Assembly (NCBI GenBank): GCA_004297165.1
Contig: SCUJ01000001.1
Location: 154,142 to 218,141, forward strand
Direction of reading: 5' to 3'
Length of the DNA stretch: 64,000 bases
From: Gammaproteobacteria bacterium
Lineage (GTDB): Bacteria > Pseudomonadota > Gammaproteobacteria > Eutrophobiales > Eutrophobiaceae
A program made the position numbers and the translations under genes. The notes under the pieces are model-generated. The model was given only the letters and a program-made list of their open reading frames with translations. It was not told the DNA's origin and ran no database searches. This document shows positions 34,535-44,814 of the stretch, piece by piece; position 1 is the stretch's first letter; the number at the start of each line of letters is the position of its first letter.

Positions 34535-35866
34535 TCAGCCCGGATTCTTCTTATCCGCCGTCAGGCGGTCTTCCCACAGGGCAGTCTTTTGCATCAGGCG
34601 GTCGAGATCGATGGTCAGCAGTTCGCGTTGTTTCAGGAGCTGCCGGCCCGCGACCCAGACATCTGTGACCTGATTGCGGGAGGCTGAGTAGACGATCTGG
34701 GAAACCGGGTCGTAGACCGGCCGGGTCTCCGGCGCGTCCAGATTGATCGCGACGATATCCGCGGCCTTGCCGGGCTTGAGCGAGCCGGTGATGTCATCGA
34801 TGGCCAGCGCCTTCGCCCCGTTGATGGTCGCCATCCGCAGGACCTGCCGGGCGGAGAGCGCCTGCGGGTCCCCGGCGAGCCCTTTGCCCAGCAGCGCGGC
34901 GGTGCGCATCTCGCCCAGCATGTCGAGATCGTTGTTGCTCGCGGCGCCGTCGGTGCCGAGCGCCACGTTGACGCCCTGGTCGAGCAATTCCTGCACCGGG
35001 CAGAGCCCACTCGCGAGTTTCAGATTCGATTCGGGGCAGTGGACCACATGCACGCCCTGGGCCTTCAGCGGCGCGAATTCACTGCGGTCGATCTGCGTCA
35101 TGTGCACGGCGTTGAGGCGGGGACTCAGGAGCCCCAGCCGTTCCAGCCGCTGCAAGGGACGCACGCCGTGCTGTTCCAGATGCTGTTCGATCTCGTTCCG
35201 GGTCTCATGCAGATGCATGTGGATCGGGATGTCCAGCTCCTCCGCGAGCGTGGCGATCCGGGACAGACCCGCGTCCCCGACGGTATACGGCGCGTGCGGC
35301 GCGAAGGCGGTACGGATGAGCGGGTGATGCTTGAAACGATCGTGCACCGCGGCGCCTTTCTCGAAATACTCGTTCGCAGTTGCGGCCCAGGGCGTGGGAA
35401 AATCGATGACGATGAGGCCGAGCAGGACGCGGACGCCGCTTTCGCTGGCGACCTCGGCGGTAATGTCCGGGTGAAAATACATGTCGCTGAAACAGGTGGT
35501 CCCGCCGCGGATCATCTCCGCGATGGCGAGCCGCGTTCCGTCCGCCGTGAATTCGGGATTCACCCAGCGTTGCTCCGCGGGCCAGATGTGTTCATTCAAC
35601 CAGACCATGAGCGGCAGGTCGTCCGCGATCCCGCGGAAGAGGGTCATCGCGCTGTGCGTGTGGGCATTGATGAGTCCCGGTATCAGGACATGATCGTCGA
35701 GATACTGGATGTCCGGGCAGGAGGAGAATCGCGCGAGCGCCTCCTCGGTGGGCAGCAGGGCCAGGATGTTGCCTTCGCGAATGACGATCGTATGGTGTTC
35801 GAGGACGGCGTCGGCCGGTTCCACCGGCACGACCCAGCGCGCGCACAGCAATGTGTCAGCGATCAA
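34535..35866 (-). CDS. mtaD: 5-methylthioadenosine / S-adenosylhomocysteine deaminase
   Basis: Amidohydrolase that deaminates methylthioadenosine (MTA), the by-product of SAM-dependent reactions, to methylthioinosine. The 443 residues show the metal motifs of TRZ/ATZ hydrolases: HTHSAM at the N terminus ([19 protein letters not shown]), the HLHET pair ([15 protein letters not shown]), H in HMTQIDRSE, and D in [10 protein letters not shown]. The divergent neighbour is mtnA, the same arrangement as in Pseudomonas (mtaD, mtnA, gyrA), which favours MTA over triazine substrates. MtnP, the next enzyme, lies at 53.5 kb. Start ATG 35866 overlaps the 5' side of mtnA's possible upstream starts. Confidence 0.9.
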   Translation of the reverse strand: MIADTLLCARWVVPVEPADAVLEHHTIVIREGNILALLPTEEALARFSSCPDIQYLDDHVLIPGLINAHTHSAMTLFRGIADDLPLMVWLNEHIWPAEQRWVNPEFTADGTRLAIAEMIRGGTTCFSDMYFHPDITAEVASESGVRVLLGLIVIDFPTPWAATANEYFEKGAAVHDRFKHHPLIRTAFAPHAPYTVGDAGLSRIATLAEELDIPIHMHLHETRNEIEQHLEQHGVRPLQRLERLGLLSPRLNAVHMTQIDRSEFAPLKAQGVHVVHCPESNLKLASGLCPVQELLDQGVNVALGTDGAASNNDLDMLGEMRTAALLGKGLAGDPQALSARQVLRMATINGAKALAIDDITGSLKPGKAADIVAINLDAPETRPVYDPVSQIVYSASRNQVTDVWVAGRQLLKQRELLTIDLDRLMQKTALWEDRLTADKKNPG

Positions 35867-35946
35867 GTTTGCGCTCCTTGGGGGATATGGATGACAATTC
35901 TACTGGAATACCACCCATCTCAAAATCAATCAGGAATTTGTTCAGG

Positions 35947-36984
35947 ATGTTCGAATCGGAAATCAACGCCGTCGCCTGGGAGAATGACAGGCTGGTCCTG
36001 CTCGATCAGCGGCGCCTGCCCGGCGAGGAAACGCATGTCCATTGTGAAACGAGCGAAGCGGCGGCGGAGGCAATCCGGCTGATGGTGGTGCGGGGCGCGC
36101 CCGCCATCGGGATTGCGGCGGCCTATGGGGCCGTCCTCGCCGCGCGCGAGGCCTGGCGGGAAGATCCTGACCACTGGCAGTTGGCGATCCAGTCACGGTT
36201 GGCAAATCTGGCGGCGGCCCGGCCCACGGCCGTGAATCTGGCCTGGGCCATCCGGCGCATGGAAGCCTGTTGCGCGGGCATCACGTCAGGGGATCCAGCG
36301 CCGGTCATGTTGCGCGAGGCCCGCGCCATCCATGAGGAAGACAGGCTTGCCAATCGCAAAATGGGAGAGTTCGGCGCGGAACTCATCAGCCCCGGATCCG
36401 CCGTACTCACGCATTGCAATGCGGGCGCACTGGCCACGGGCGGCTACGGCACGGCGCTCGGCGTCATCCGCGCCGCGTGGGGACAGAACCGACTGATCCG
36501 AGTTTACGCGGCCGAGACCCGCCCCTGGCTGCAAGGGACGCGCCTGACCGCCTGGGAGCTGCTGCGGGATCGGATCCCGGTAACGCTCATTACCGATGGC
36601 AGCGCCGCGTATCTCATGCAGCAGGGCAGGGTGCAATGGGTCATCGTCGGGGCCGATCGGATCACGGCCAACGGGGATGTGGCGAACAAGATCGGGACGT
36701 TGAGCCATGCCATCGCCGCGCGCCACTGCGGCGTGCGCTTCATGGTTGCCGCCCCGGTTTCCACCATCGACCTCGCGACCCTGGACGGCGCGCGCATCGA
36801 AATAGAACAACGCGCGGGGAGCGAGGTGACGGAATTCGCCGGACTCCCGCTTGCGCCAAAGGGTTGTGACGCCTTCAATCCGGTCTTCGATGTCACCCCC
36901 GCGGGGCTCGTCGATGCGCTCGTCACGGAGCGCGGCGTCATCCTGCGGCCCGACGCGGAAAAGATCGCAAAACACTGCCAATAA
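35947..36984 (+). CDS. mtnA: S-methyl-5-thioribose-1-phosphate isomerase
   Basis: Isomerises methylthioribose 1-phosphate to the ribulose form in methionine salvage. From ATG 35947 it has 345 residues, the family length; an alternative ATG at 35887 adds 20 residues with no family counterpart. Signatures are [25 protein letters not shown], the catalytic Cys region [19 protein letters not shown], and [17 protein letters not shown] with the catalytic Asp. That order excludes an eIF2B alpha subunit. It sits between divergent mtaD and gyrA. Confidence 0.93.
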   Translation: MFESEINAVAWENDRLVLLDQRRLPGEETHVHCETSEAAAEAIRLMVVRGAPAIGIAAAYGAVLAAREAWREDPDHWQLAIQSRLANLAAARPTAVNLAWAIRRMEACCAGITSGDPAPVMLREARAIHEEDRLANRKMGEFGAELISPGSAVLTHCNAGALATGGYGTALGVIRAAWGQNRLIRVYAAETRPWLQGTRLTAWELLRDRIPVTLITDGSAAYLMQQGRVQWVIVGADRITANGDVANKIGTLSHAIAARHCGVRFMVAAPVSTIDLATLDGARIEIEQRAGSEVTEFAGLPLAPKGCDAFNPVFDVTPAGLVDALVTERGVILRPDAEKIAKHCQ

Positions 36985-37161
36985 CAAGCCGGATTGCCAT
37001 TCTGTTTTTGCCTCAAAGTCAAGGATGCATTTCCCGGAGAAACTGGGAATTACTGTGTTTTTGCGGGGGTCTTTATGTTAAAATTTGGCCAACAATTGGA
37101 AGTCGCCGGTTTAATATAACAACAGGCTTAAACTCCTCCTTCACATCATCCCGGTCAGTGA

Positions 37162-39720
37162 ATGTCTGAATCAGATTTTGCCCGTTCCGTAGCGCCCGTC
37201 AACATCGAAGACGAGATGCGCAAGTCCTATCTCGATTACGCGATGAGCGTGATCGTGGGGCGTGCCCTGCCGGACGTACGGGATGGCCTCAAGCCGGTGC
37301 ATCGCCGCGTGCTCTACGCCATGAGCGAGATGAGCAACGACTGGAACAAACCCTACAAGAAATCCGCGCGCATCGTCGGCGACGTCATCGGTAAATATCA
37401 TCCCCACGGCGACGCCGCCGTGTACGAAACCATTGTCCGCATGGCGCAACCCTTCTCCCTGCGCTATGTCCTGGTCGATGGCCAGGGGAATTTCGGCTCG
37501 GTCGATGGCGACGCCCCGGCGGCGATGCGCTACACCGAGATTCGCATGGCCCGGATCACGGACCAGTTGCTCTCCGATCTCGACATGGAAACCGTCGATT
37601 TCATCCCGAATTACGATGGCGCCGAACACGAACCTACAGTCCTGCCCACGCGGCTCCCGAATCTGCTGGTCAACGGCTCCAGCGGGATCGCCGTCGGCAT
37701 GGCGACGAACATCCCCCCGCACAATCTCAAGGAGGTCATCGCGGCCTGTCTCGCCGTGATCGAAAATCCCGATCTCGCCGCTGCCGACCTGCTGAAGTAT
37801 GTGCCGGGCCCGGATTTCCCGACCGCCGGGATCATCAACGGTTCCCGCGGGATCCGCGAGGCCTATCTCACGGGGCGGGGACGGATCTACGTCCGCGCGC
37901 AGACCCATATCGAGACCGACAAGGACGGCAATCCGGATGCCATCATCGTCACCGCCCTGCCGTATCAGGTCAACAAGGCCCGCCTGCTGGAGAAGATCGC
38001 CGAACTGGTAAAGGAAAAGCAGCTCACCGGCATCCGGGAATTGCGCGACGAATCCGACAAGGACGGGATGCGCATGGTGATTGAGCTGCGGCGCGGCGAG
38101 GTCCCCGAGGTGCTCCTGAACAACCTCTACAAACAGACGCAGATGCAGAGCGTCTTCGGCATCAACATGGTGGCGCTGGACAACGGCCGCCCGCGGTTGA
38201 TGAATCTCAAGGACATCATCTCCTCCTTCATCGGCCACCGCCGCAATGTGGTGACGCGCCGCACCTTGTTCGAGCTGCGCAAGACGCGCGCCCGCACCCA
38301 TATCCTCGAAGGGCTCGCGGTCGCCATGGCGAATCTCGATGCCATTATCGCCCTCATCCGCAAGGCGTCCTCGCCGGCCGAGGCCAAAACGCGCCTGCTC
38401 GAACCGCTCTGGCAGGCGGGCGTGGTCAGCGCGCTGCTTGCGCGCAGCGACAGCCGGATCTCCCGGCCGGACGATTTGGCCGAGGAATTCGGCCTGTCGG
38501 AGGGCGGATATCGCCTGTCCGAGACCCAGGCCCAGGCCATCCTCGACCTGCGCCTGCAGAAACTCACCGCGCTGGAGCAGGACAAGATTGTGCAGGAGTA
38601 CGAGGAATTGCTCGCGCTGATCCGGGATCTCCTGGACATCCTGGCGCGCCCGGAGCGCCTGATGCAGGTGATCCGCGACGAGCTCATCGCCATAGGCGAC
38701 GAATTCGGTGACGCGCGCCGGACCGAGATCGTCCAGGATCATGAAGACCTCAGCATGGAAGACCTCATCACCGCGGAGGATGTCGTGGTGACCCTCTCCC
38801 ACGCGGGCTACGCCAAATCGCAGCCGGTGACCGCCTATCGCACACAGCGCCGCGGCGGCAAGGGCAAGACCGCCACCACCGTGAAGGACGAGGATTTCAT
38901 CGACAAGCTGTTCATCGCGAATACCCACGATACGCTGCTGTGTTTTTCCAGCCGCGGGCAGGTCTACTGGCTCAAGGTTTATGAATTGCCGCAGGCCAGC
39001 CGGATCGCGCGCGGCAAGCCGATAATCAACCTGCTGCCGCTCTCCGAAGGCGAACGCATCAACGCCCTCCTGCCGGTCCGCGAATACGAGGAGGGCAAGT
39101 TCCTCTTCATGGCGACCACGGACGGCACGGTCAAAAAGACGCCGCTCGCGGAGTTTTCCCGGCAGCGATCGAGCGGGAAATTCGCCATCGAACTGGTCGA
39201 AGGCAACCAGTTGATCGGCGTGGAGCTCACGGATGGGACCCGCGAGATCATGATGTTCACTGACGCGGGCAAGGCGATCCGCTTTCACGAATCCGATGTC
39301 CGGCCGATGGGCCGGACCGCCCGTGGCGTCAGGGGCATCCGGCTGGGCGCGGATCAGCACGTCATCTCGCTCAATATCGTCGAACCGGGAACCACGGTGC
39401 TCACGGTCGCGGAGAACGGCTTCGGCAAACGCACGACGATCGACGATTATCCGGTGCAGGCCCGCGGCGGCCAGGGCGTGATCTCCATCCAGACCAATCA
39501 GCGCAATGGCGCGTTGATCGGCGCGACCATGGTCAACGAGCAGGACGAGATCATGCTGATCAGCAACCACGGGACGCTGATCCGGACGCCGGTGCAGGGG
39601 ATCTCGGTGGTCGGCAGGAATACCCAGGGCGTAAGAATCGTTAAATTAAATGAGGGCGAGAAACTCGCCGGTTTGGAACGTATGGTGGAGTACTACAATG
39701 ACGAAGAAGCAGGTTTATAA
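37162..39720 (+). CDS. gyrA: DNA gyrase subunit A
   Basis: Breakage-reunion subunit of gyrase, which introduces negative supercoils with GyrB. The 852 residues comprise the winged-helix/tower domain (about 1-500) and the C-terminal beta-pinwheel. The DNA-linking tyrosine is Y124 in [10 protein letters not shown], and the pinwheel GyrA box appears as the QRRGGKG-containing segment [11 protein letters not shown]. In the quinolone-determining region [12 protein letters not shown], alanine occupies the E. coli Ser83 position and glutamate the Asp87 position. It is shorter than the 875-residue E. coli protein, lacking much of the acidic tail. The 3' end overlaps serC by 23 bases. Confidence 0.98.
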   Translation: MSESDFARSVAPVNIEDEMRKSYLDYAMSVIVGRALPDVRDGLKPVHRRVLYAMSEMSNDWNKPYKKSARIVGDVIGKYHPHGDAAVYETIVRMAQPFSLRYVLVDGQGNFGSVDGDAPAAMRYTEIRMARITDQLLSDLDMETVDFIPNYDGAEHEPTVLPTRLPNLLVNGSSGIAVGMATNIPPHNLKEVIAACLAVIENPDLAAADLLKYVPGPDFPTAGIINGSRGIREAYLTGRGRIYVRAQTHIETDKDGNPDAIIVTALPYQVNKARLLEKIAELVKEKQLTGIRELRDESDKDGMRMVIELRRGEVPEVLLNNLYKQTQMQSVFGINMVALDNGRPRLMNLKDIISSFIGHRRNVVTRRTLFELRKTRARTHILEGLAVAMANLDAIIALIRKASSPAEAKTRLLEPLWQAGVVSALLARSDSRISRPDDLAEEFGLSEGGYRLSETQAQAILDLRLQKLTALEQDKIVQEYEELLALIRDLLDILARPERLMQVIRDELIAIGDEFGDARRTEIVQDHEDLSMEDLITAEDVVVTLSHAGYAKSQPVTAYRTQRRGGKGKTATTVKDEDFIDKLFIANTHDTLLCFSSRGQVYWLKVYELPQASRIARGKPIINLLPLSEGERINALLPVREYEEGKFLFMATTDGTVKKTPLAEFSRQRSSGKFAIELVEGNQLIGVELTDGTREIMMFTDAGKAIRFHESDVRPMGRTARGVRGIRLGADQHVISLNIVEPGTTVLTVAENGFGKRTTIDDYPVQARGGQGVISIQTNQRNGALIGATMVNEQDEIMLISNHGTLIRTPVQGISVVGRNTQGVRIVKLNEGEKLAGLERMVEYYNDEEAGL

Positions 39721-40786
39721 TTTTGCACCCGGCCCGGCGATGCTGCCGCGGCCGGTCATGAAAAAGGCGCAGGAGGAATTCCTGGACTGGAACGGCACCG
39801 GCATGTCGGTGATGGAAGTCAGCCACCGCTCCAAGGAATTCATCGCGCTCGCGCAGGAATCCGAGGCCGATCTGCGGGAGATCCTTGGCATCCCAGCCAA
39901 CTATAAAGTGTTGTTCCTGCAGGGCGGCGCCTCCAGTCAGTTCGCCATGGTCCCGATGAACCTGCTGCAAGGCGGCAAGTCGGCGGATTACATCGTCACC
40001 GGAAGCTGGTCGTCCAAGGCCTACAAGGAGGCGCAGCGTCACGGCAAGGTGCGGGTCGCGGCCACGTCCAAGGAACAGAATTACATGACCATCCCCGATC
40101 GCGGCGCCTGGCAACTGGACAAGGACGCGGCCTACGTCTACATCTGCTCGAACGAGACCATCGGCGGCGTCGAGTTTCAGGAGGTCCCGGACGTCGGTCC
40201 GGCGCCGCTGGTCGCCGACCTGACCTCGCACGCCCTGTCGCGGCCGGTGGATGTCTCCAAATTCGGCCTCATCATCGCCGGCTCGCAGAAGAACATCGGT
40301 CCCGCGGGCCTCGCGATTGTCATCATTCGCGACGATTTGATCGGCAAGGAGTCGGAGCGTCTGCCGTCGCTGCTGGACTATGCCCACATGGTGGCGAACG
40401 AGTCCATGTCCAATACCCCGCCGACCTTCAGTTGGTACATCGCCGCCCTGGTGTTCAAATGGATCAAGGCGGAGGGCGGCCTCAAGGTCATGGAGCAGCG
40501 GGCCATTCAGCGTTCCGGCAAACTCTACGCCGCCATCGACGCCAGCGGCTTCTACAAGAATCCGGTGGACAAGCCCTACCGTTCGCGCATGAACGTGCCG
40601 TTCACGCTGCCGGACGAGAAGCTGGACGCGAAATTCCTGAGCGAGGCGAAGGCGGCCGGACTGGAGGCATTGAAGGGGCATCGCAGCGTCGGCGGCATGC
40701 GCGCCAGCATCTACAACGCCATGCCCATGGAGGGCGTGGACGCCCTCATCGACTTCATGCGCGACTTCGAGAAACGCCACGGCTGA
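39698..40786 (+). CDS. serC: Phosphoserine aminotransferase
   Basis: PLP enzyme of serine (and pyridoxine) synthesis, transferring an amino group from glutamate to 3-phosphohydroxypyruvate. From ATG 39698 there are 362 residues, identical in length to E. coli Ser[16 protein letters not shown] opens the protein, [10 protein letters not shown] and [18 protein letters not shown] follow, and the PLP lysine lies in [17 protein letters not shown]. The start is inside the gyrA 3' end. It leads the serC-pheA-hisC-tyrA-cmk string. Confidence 0.97.
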   Translation: MTKKQVYNFAPGPAMLPRPVMKKAQEEFLDWNGTGMSVMEVSHRSKEFIALAQESEADLREILGIPANYKVLFLQGGASSQFAMVPMNLLQGGKSADYIVTGSWSSKAYKEAQRHGKVRVAATSKEQNYMTIPDRGAWQLDKDAAYVYICSNETIGGVEFQEVPDVGPAPLVADLTSHALSRPVDVSKFGLIIAGSQKNIGPAGLAIVIIRDDLIGKESERLPSLLDYAHMVANESMSNTPPTFSWYIAALVFKWIKAEGGLKVMEQRAIQRSGKLYAAIDASGFYKNPVDKPYRSRMNVPFTLPDEKLDAKFLSEAKAAGLEALKGHRSVGGMRASIYNAMPMEGVDALIDFMRDFEKRHG

Positions 40787-40897
40787 TTCACAGGATTGGC
40801 GCGGCGTACGCCCCCGCGCGGACGGCGCAGGACTGTAATCGGCTGACGCAGTCCTGTATGCTGTCGGCGGGGGAAATCGCTTGCCCGATTCACGCTT

Positions 40898-41983
40898 ATG
40901 AACGACGAATCCAAACTGGCCGGGATCCGCGCCAGCATCGATGAAATCGACGACCAGTTGTTGGCGCTGATCAGCCAGCGGGCCGCTCTGGCGGAACGTG
41001 TCGCCGCAATCAAGAGAAGCAACGGCGAGACCAACTCCTTCTATCGGCCGGAGCGTGAGGCCCAGGTGCTGCGCCGGCTGGTCGAGCGCAATCCGGGGCC
41101 CCTGCACCGGGAAACCGTCACCCGGTTGTTCCGGGAGATCATCTCCGCCTGTCTGGCCCTCGAACAACCGCTGAATATCGCCTATCTCGGGCCGGAAGGC
41201 ACCTTCACCCAGGCCGCGGCGCTCAAACATTTCGGCAGCGCGGTGCGCACCACCGCGCTGCCGGCGCTCGATCAGGTCTTCCGTGAGGTGGAGGCTGGCG
41301 TCTGTCAGTACGGCGTCGTGCCGATCGAAAATTCCATCGAAGGGGTGATCAGCCACACCCATGACCTGCTGATCAATTCGAACCTCCGGATCTGCGGCGA
41401 GATCGAGCTGCGGATCCGCCAGCACCTGATGAGCCGCGCCGGAAGCCTGGCCGGGATCCGGCGCATCTATTCGCACCAGCAATCCCTGGCCCAATGCCGG
41501 ATCTGGCTGGACAACAACCTGGCGGGGGTCGAGCGCCTGCCCACGACCAGCAACGCCGAGGCCGCGCGTCGCGCCGCCGCCGAGAACGATGCCGCCGCCA
41601 TCGCCGGCGAGTCCGCGGCCGCCGTTTACGACCTGCCGATCCTTCGTCGCAATATCGAGGACGAGGGCGACAACACCACCCGCTTCATGGTCATCGGGCG
41701 GCACGACACACAGCCCAGCGGACGGGACAAGACCACGCTGATCTTCTCCACGCCGAACAAACCGGGCGCGCTCTACAAGATGCTGGTGTGCTTCGCCGAT
41801 CATGACGTGAGCCTGACGCGCATCGAATCGCGGCCCTCACGGCGCGGCAACTGGGACTACGTCTTCTTTGTCGATGTGGAAGGCCACTTGCAGGATCCCT
41901 CGGTGGTCGCTGCCATCCGGCAACTGGAGCAGACCGCGGCAATGGTCAAGGTCCTGGGGTCCTATCCGCGGGCGGTGTTATGA
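40898..41983 (+). CDS. pheA: Bifunctional chorismate mutase / prephenate dehydratase (P-protein)
   Basis: Commits chorismate to phenylalanine. The 361 residues have a chorismate mutase domain (about 1-90; RASIDEIDDQLLALISQRAAL), a prephenate dehydratase domain (about 92-270; YLGPEGTFTQAAALKHFG, VPIENSIEGVI, and DDTTRF-like text DNTTRFMVIG) and an ACT domain (about 280-360). The ACT ESRP motif (TRIESRPSRRGNWDYVFFVD) binds phenylalanine in relatives, so feedback inhibition is expected. It is followed 30 bases later by hisC. Confidence 0.97.
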   Translation: MNDESKLAGIRASIDEIDDQLLALISQRAALAERVAAIKRSNGETNSFYRPEREAQVLRRLVERNPGPLHRETVTRLFREIISACLALEQPLNIAYLGPEGTFTQAAALKHFGSAVRTTALPALDQVFREVEAGVCQYGVVPIENSIEGVISHTHDLLINSNLRICGEIELRIRQHLMSRAGSLAGIRRIYSHQQSLAQCRIWLDNNLAGVERLPTTSNAEAARRAAAENDAAAIAGESAAAVYDLPILRRNIEDEGDNTTRFMVIGRHDTQPSGRDKTTLIFSTPNKPGALYKMLVCFADHDVSLTRIESRPSRRGNWDYVFFVDVEGHLQDPSVVAAIRQLEQTAAMVKVLGSYPRAVL

Positions 41984-42013
41984 ATTTGAACTATTTTCAC
42001 CAAGGGGATCGAC

Positions 42014-43114
42014 ATGAGTTGTGATCTATTGTCCCTCGCGACCCCCGGCGTCGCGGGCATCATGCCATATCAACCGGGCAAACCCATCGAGGAGCTGGAG
42101 CGGGAACTCGGCCTCCGCGATATCATCAAGCTCGCCTCCAACGAAAACCCTCTCGGGCCGAGCCCCGCGGTCTGGCAGGCGCTCGCGGAATACAAGGATC
42201 TCCTGCGATATCCGGACGGCAACGGCTTCCTGCTGAAACAGGCGCTCGCGAAATTCCATGGTATCGACGCCAGCCAGATCACGCTTGGCAACGGCTCCAA
42301 CGACATCCTGGATCTCGTGCCGCGGGCCTTCGCCACCGAAGGGGACGAGACCCTGTTCGCCCGGCATGCCTTCGCCATCTATCCGATCGTGACCCAGGCG
42401 GTGGGCGCGCGCCCAGTCGAAGTCCCGGCCCGGAATTTCGGGCATGACCTCGAGGCGATGGCCGAGGCGATCAATGCCAGGACCAAGGTCATCTTCATCG
42501 CCAATCCCAATAATCCCACCGGGACGTGGCTCCGCGCGGCGGAACTCGAGGCCTTCATGCAGCGGGTGCCGGAGAATGTCATTGTCCTGATGGACCAGGC
42601 CTATTACGAGTATGTCCAGGAACCCGAGTATCCAAATTGCATCCCCTGGGTTGAGCGTTATCCGAACCTCGTCGTGACCCGGACCTTTTCCAAGGTCTAT
42701 GGCCTCGCGGCCGTGCGGGTCGGTTATTCCGTCTCGCATCCGGATGTGGCGGACCTGCTGAACCGGGTGCGCCAACCCTTCAACGTCAACAGCGTCGCCT
42801 TGCGTCTCGCGGAGGTCGCGCTCGGGGATCAGGCGCATATCGAACGCTGCCGAGAATTCAACGCCGACGGGTTGCGGCGGCTGGCCGAGGGCCTCGACAG
42901 CATGGGGATACATTTCATACCCTCGGTCGCCAATTTCGTCTGTGTCGATTTGCAGCAACCCACCGGGGAGATCTACCAGAAACTGCTGCGCGAGGGCGTG
43001 ATCGTCCGCCCGATCGCCGGCTATGGGATGCCGAATCACCTGCGCGTCACGGTGGGGCTGCCGGAAGAGAACCGACACTTTCTCAAGTCGCTCGCCAAAG
43101 TCCTGTCAAGGTGA
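42014..43114 (+). CDS. hisC: Histidinol-phosphate / aromatic aminotransferase
   Basis: Class I/II PLP aminotransferase of 366 residues in the HisC family. PYQPGKPIEELERELGLRDIIKLASNENPLGPSP is the N-terminal signature, FIANPNNPTGTW binds cofactor, and the PLP lysine is in TRTFSKVYGLAAVRVGY. Placed between pheA and tyrA, it probably also transaminates aromatic precursors, as suggested for Pseudomonas hisC2; dual use is inferred from position. No other his genes are nearby. It overlaps tyrA as GTGA. Confidence 0.94.
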   Translation: MSCDLLSLATPGVAGIMPYQPGKPIEELERELGLRDIIKLASNENPLGPSPAVWQALAEYKDLLRYPDGNGFLLKQALAKFHGIDASQITLGNGSNDILDLVPRAFATEGDETLFARHAFAIYPIVTQAVGARPVEVPARNFGHDLEAMAEAINARTKVIFIANPNNPTGTWLRAAELEAFMQRVPENVIVLMDQAYYEYVQEPEYPNCIPWVERYPNLVVTRTFSKVYGLAAVRVGYSVSHPDVADLLNRVRQPFNVNSVALRLAEVALGDQAHIERCREFNADGLRRLAEGLDSMGIHFIPSVANFVCVDLQQPTGEIYQKLLREGVIVRPIAGYGMPNHLRVTVGLPEENRHFLKSLAKVLSR

Positions 43115-44022
43115 AGACGGCGGAGGATAAACCCGCGGGCGCGCTGGCCATCTTCGGCGTGGGCATGATCGGCGGCTCGCTCGCCCTCGCCCTGCGTAAG
43201 GCGAACGCCTGCGATCGCATCATCGGCTATGGGCGCAGTCCCGCCAGCCTGCAACGCGCCCTGGAGCTTGGCGTCATCGACGAGTTTCGCACCGATGCGG
43301 CCAGCGCCGCGGCGGACGCGGACGTGGTCGTGCTCGCGAGCCCGCTGGCGACCACCGAGCCGTTGCTCCGGCAGATCCGCGATGCGCTCGGCGAGCAGGC
43401 CATCATCACCGATGTCGGCAGCGCCAAGGGGTGTATCGTCGCGGCCGCCCACCGGGCCCTCAACCCCGGACAACTGCGCAATCTCGTCCCAGGGCATCCC
43501 ATCGCCGGCAAGGAAAAAAGCGGCGTGGATCATGCCAACCCGGATCTCTTTGTCGATCACCTGACGATCCTCACGCCCGTGCCGGAGACGGATCCCGGAC
43601 AGTTGCGGCGCGTCCGGCAGCTGTGGGAAGTCGTCGGGGCCAGGGTGGTGGAGATGGACGTCGACACCCATGACGCGGTGCTCGCCGCGACCAGTCATCT
43701 CCCGCACATGCTGGCCTATGCGCTGGTGGATTGCCTCGCGCGGATGCAGGAATCCGCGGAGATCTTCAAATACGCCGCCGGCGGCTTTGCGGATTTCACC
43801 CGCATCGCCTCCAGCAATCCCGAGATGTGGCATGACATCTGTCTCGCCAACCGCGACAATCTGATCGTCATGCTGGATCGCTTCCGGGGGCGCCTGGAAG
43901 AGATCCGGGCCGCGATCCTCCACAACGACGGCCCGTTACTGCTGGAGATCTTTACCCGCGCCAAGCAGGCGCGGGACGATTTCATCGATCGCTTTCCCGG
44001 CCGGAATTATGGTCCGGAATAG
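43111..44022 (+). CDS. tyrA: Prephenate / arogenate dehydrogenase
   Basis: NAD(P)-dependent dehydrogenase of tyrosine synthesis, 303 residues, monofunctional. The Rossmann loop is FGVGMIGGSLALALR; VGSAKG, PGHPIAGKEKSGVDHA and DTHDAVLAATSHLPHMLAYAL carry the substrate and catalytic histidine regions. The GTG start overlaps the hisC stop. In many relatives an aroA gene or fused AroA domain follows directly; here only 24 bases separate tyrA from cmk, so aroA is absent from its usual place. Confidence 0.95.
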   Translation: MKTAEDKPAGALAIFGVGMIGGSLALALRKANACDRIIGYGRSPASLQRALELGVIDEFRTDAASAAADADVVVLASPLATTEPLLRQIRDALGEQAIITDVGSAKGCIVAAAHRALNPGQLRNLVPGHPIAGKEKSGVDHANPDLFVDHLTILTPVPETDPGQLRRVRQLWEVVGARVVEMDVDTHDAVLAATSHLPHMLAYALVDCLARMQESAEIFKYAAGGFADFTRIASSNPEMWHDICLANRDNLIVMLDRFRGRLEEIRAAILHNDGPLLLEIFTRAKQARDDFIDRFPGRNYGPE

Positions 44023-44046
44023 GCGCATCGCGATGCCAGATCTTCG

Positions 44047-44742
44047 ATGCCGGCCGAGATCCCGATAATCACGGTCGATGGCCCGAGCGGCACCGGCAAA
44101 GGCACCGTGTGCAGCTATCTCGCCGAACGTCTGGACTGGCGTCTGCTCGACAGCGGGGCGATCTACCGGGTATTGGGTCATGCGGCGCTGCAAGAAGGGA
44201 TTTCGCTCGCGGATGGGGAGCGCCTGGCAGGTCTTGCCGGGCGGCTCGATCTCGATTTCCGTCAGAGTAATGGAGGCATCCGCGCGATCCTTGCCGGCGT
44301 CGATGTGACGGATGCCATACGCACCGAAGCGGCGGGGGCGGCCGCGTCCCAGGTCGCCGCCCTGCCCGAGGTGCGCGCCGCGTTGCTTGCCATCCAGCGG
44401 GCCTTTTGCCGCCCGCCCGGTCTCATTGCCGACGGCCGGGATATGGGGACGGTGGTCTTTCCCGCCGCGCGCCTGAAACTCTATTTGACGGCCAGCCCCG
44501 AAGAGCGCGCCAGAAGGCGATATAACCAGTTGAAGCAAAAAGGAATTGGTGTTAATCTCCCCGACCTTTCGACGGATATAAGGCAGCGGGATGCTAGGGA
44601 TGAAGGCCGCGCGATCTCGCCATCCAGGCCGGCGCCCGACGCCATCGTCATCGATACGACCAATCTCGATGCCGGTGAAGTCTGCAACCGGGTTGTATCG
44701 CTGGTTCAAAGCACCTTCCACAAGCTACCGTTGAAGAACTGA
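44047..44742 (+). CDS. cmk: Cytidylate kinase
   Basis: Phosphorylates CMP and dCMP. The 231 residues are typical: P-loop DGPSGTGKGTVCSYLAERL, LDSGAIYRVLGHAAL, DGRDMGTVVFPAARLKLYLTA and RRYNQLKQKG as the lid region. It lies directly before rpsA, the arrangement conserved across proteobacteria, and 24 bases after tyrA. Confidence 0.97.
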   Translation: MPAEIPIITVDGPSGTGKGTVCSYLAERLDWRLLDSGAIYRVLGHAALQEGISLADGERLAGLAGRLDLDFRQSNGGIRAILAGVDVTDAIRTEAAGAAASQVAALPEVRAALLAIQRAFCRPPGLIADGRDMGTVVFPAARLKLYLTASPEERARRRYNQLKQKGIGVNLPDLSTDIRQRDARDEGRAISPSRPAPDAIVIDTTNLDAGEVCNRVVSLVQSTFHKLPLKN

Positions 44743-44814
44743 CAATACATCTTTCATTAACTAACCATGTCCGGCCGCCGGCAGGCGACTCGGGCTTTTC
44801 GAGTACCTTTTAAC

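Noticed and set aside
34308..34673. 121-codon frame overlapping the mtaD 3' end
   Set aside because: Covers palindromic repeats and antisense mtaD sequence; no family similarity or ribosome site.
37171..39570. 799-codon open frame antisense to gyrA
   Set aside because: It is a G+C-driven shadow of gyrA; its translation is low-complexity and has no recognisable domain.
39641..41803. 720-codon antisense frame over serC and pheA
   Set aside because: It crosses two secure genes and a non-coding gap, with composition expected from antisense codon bias.
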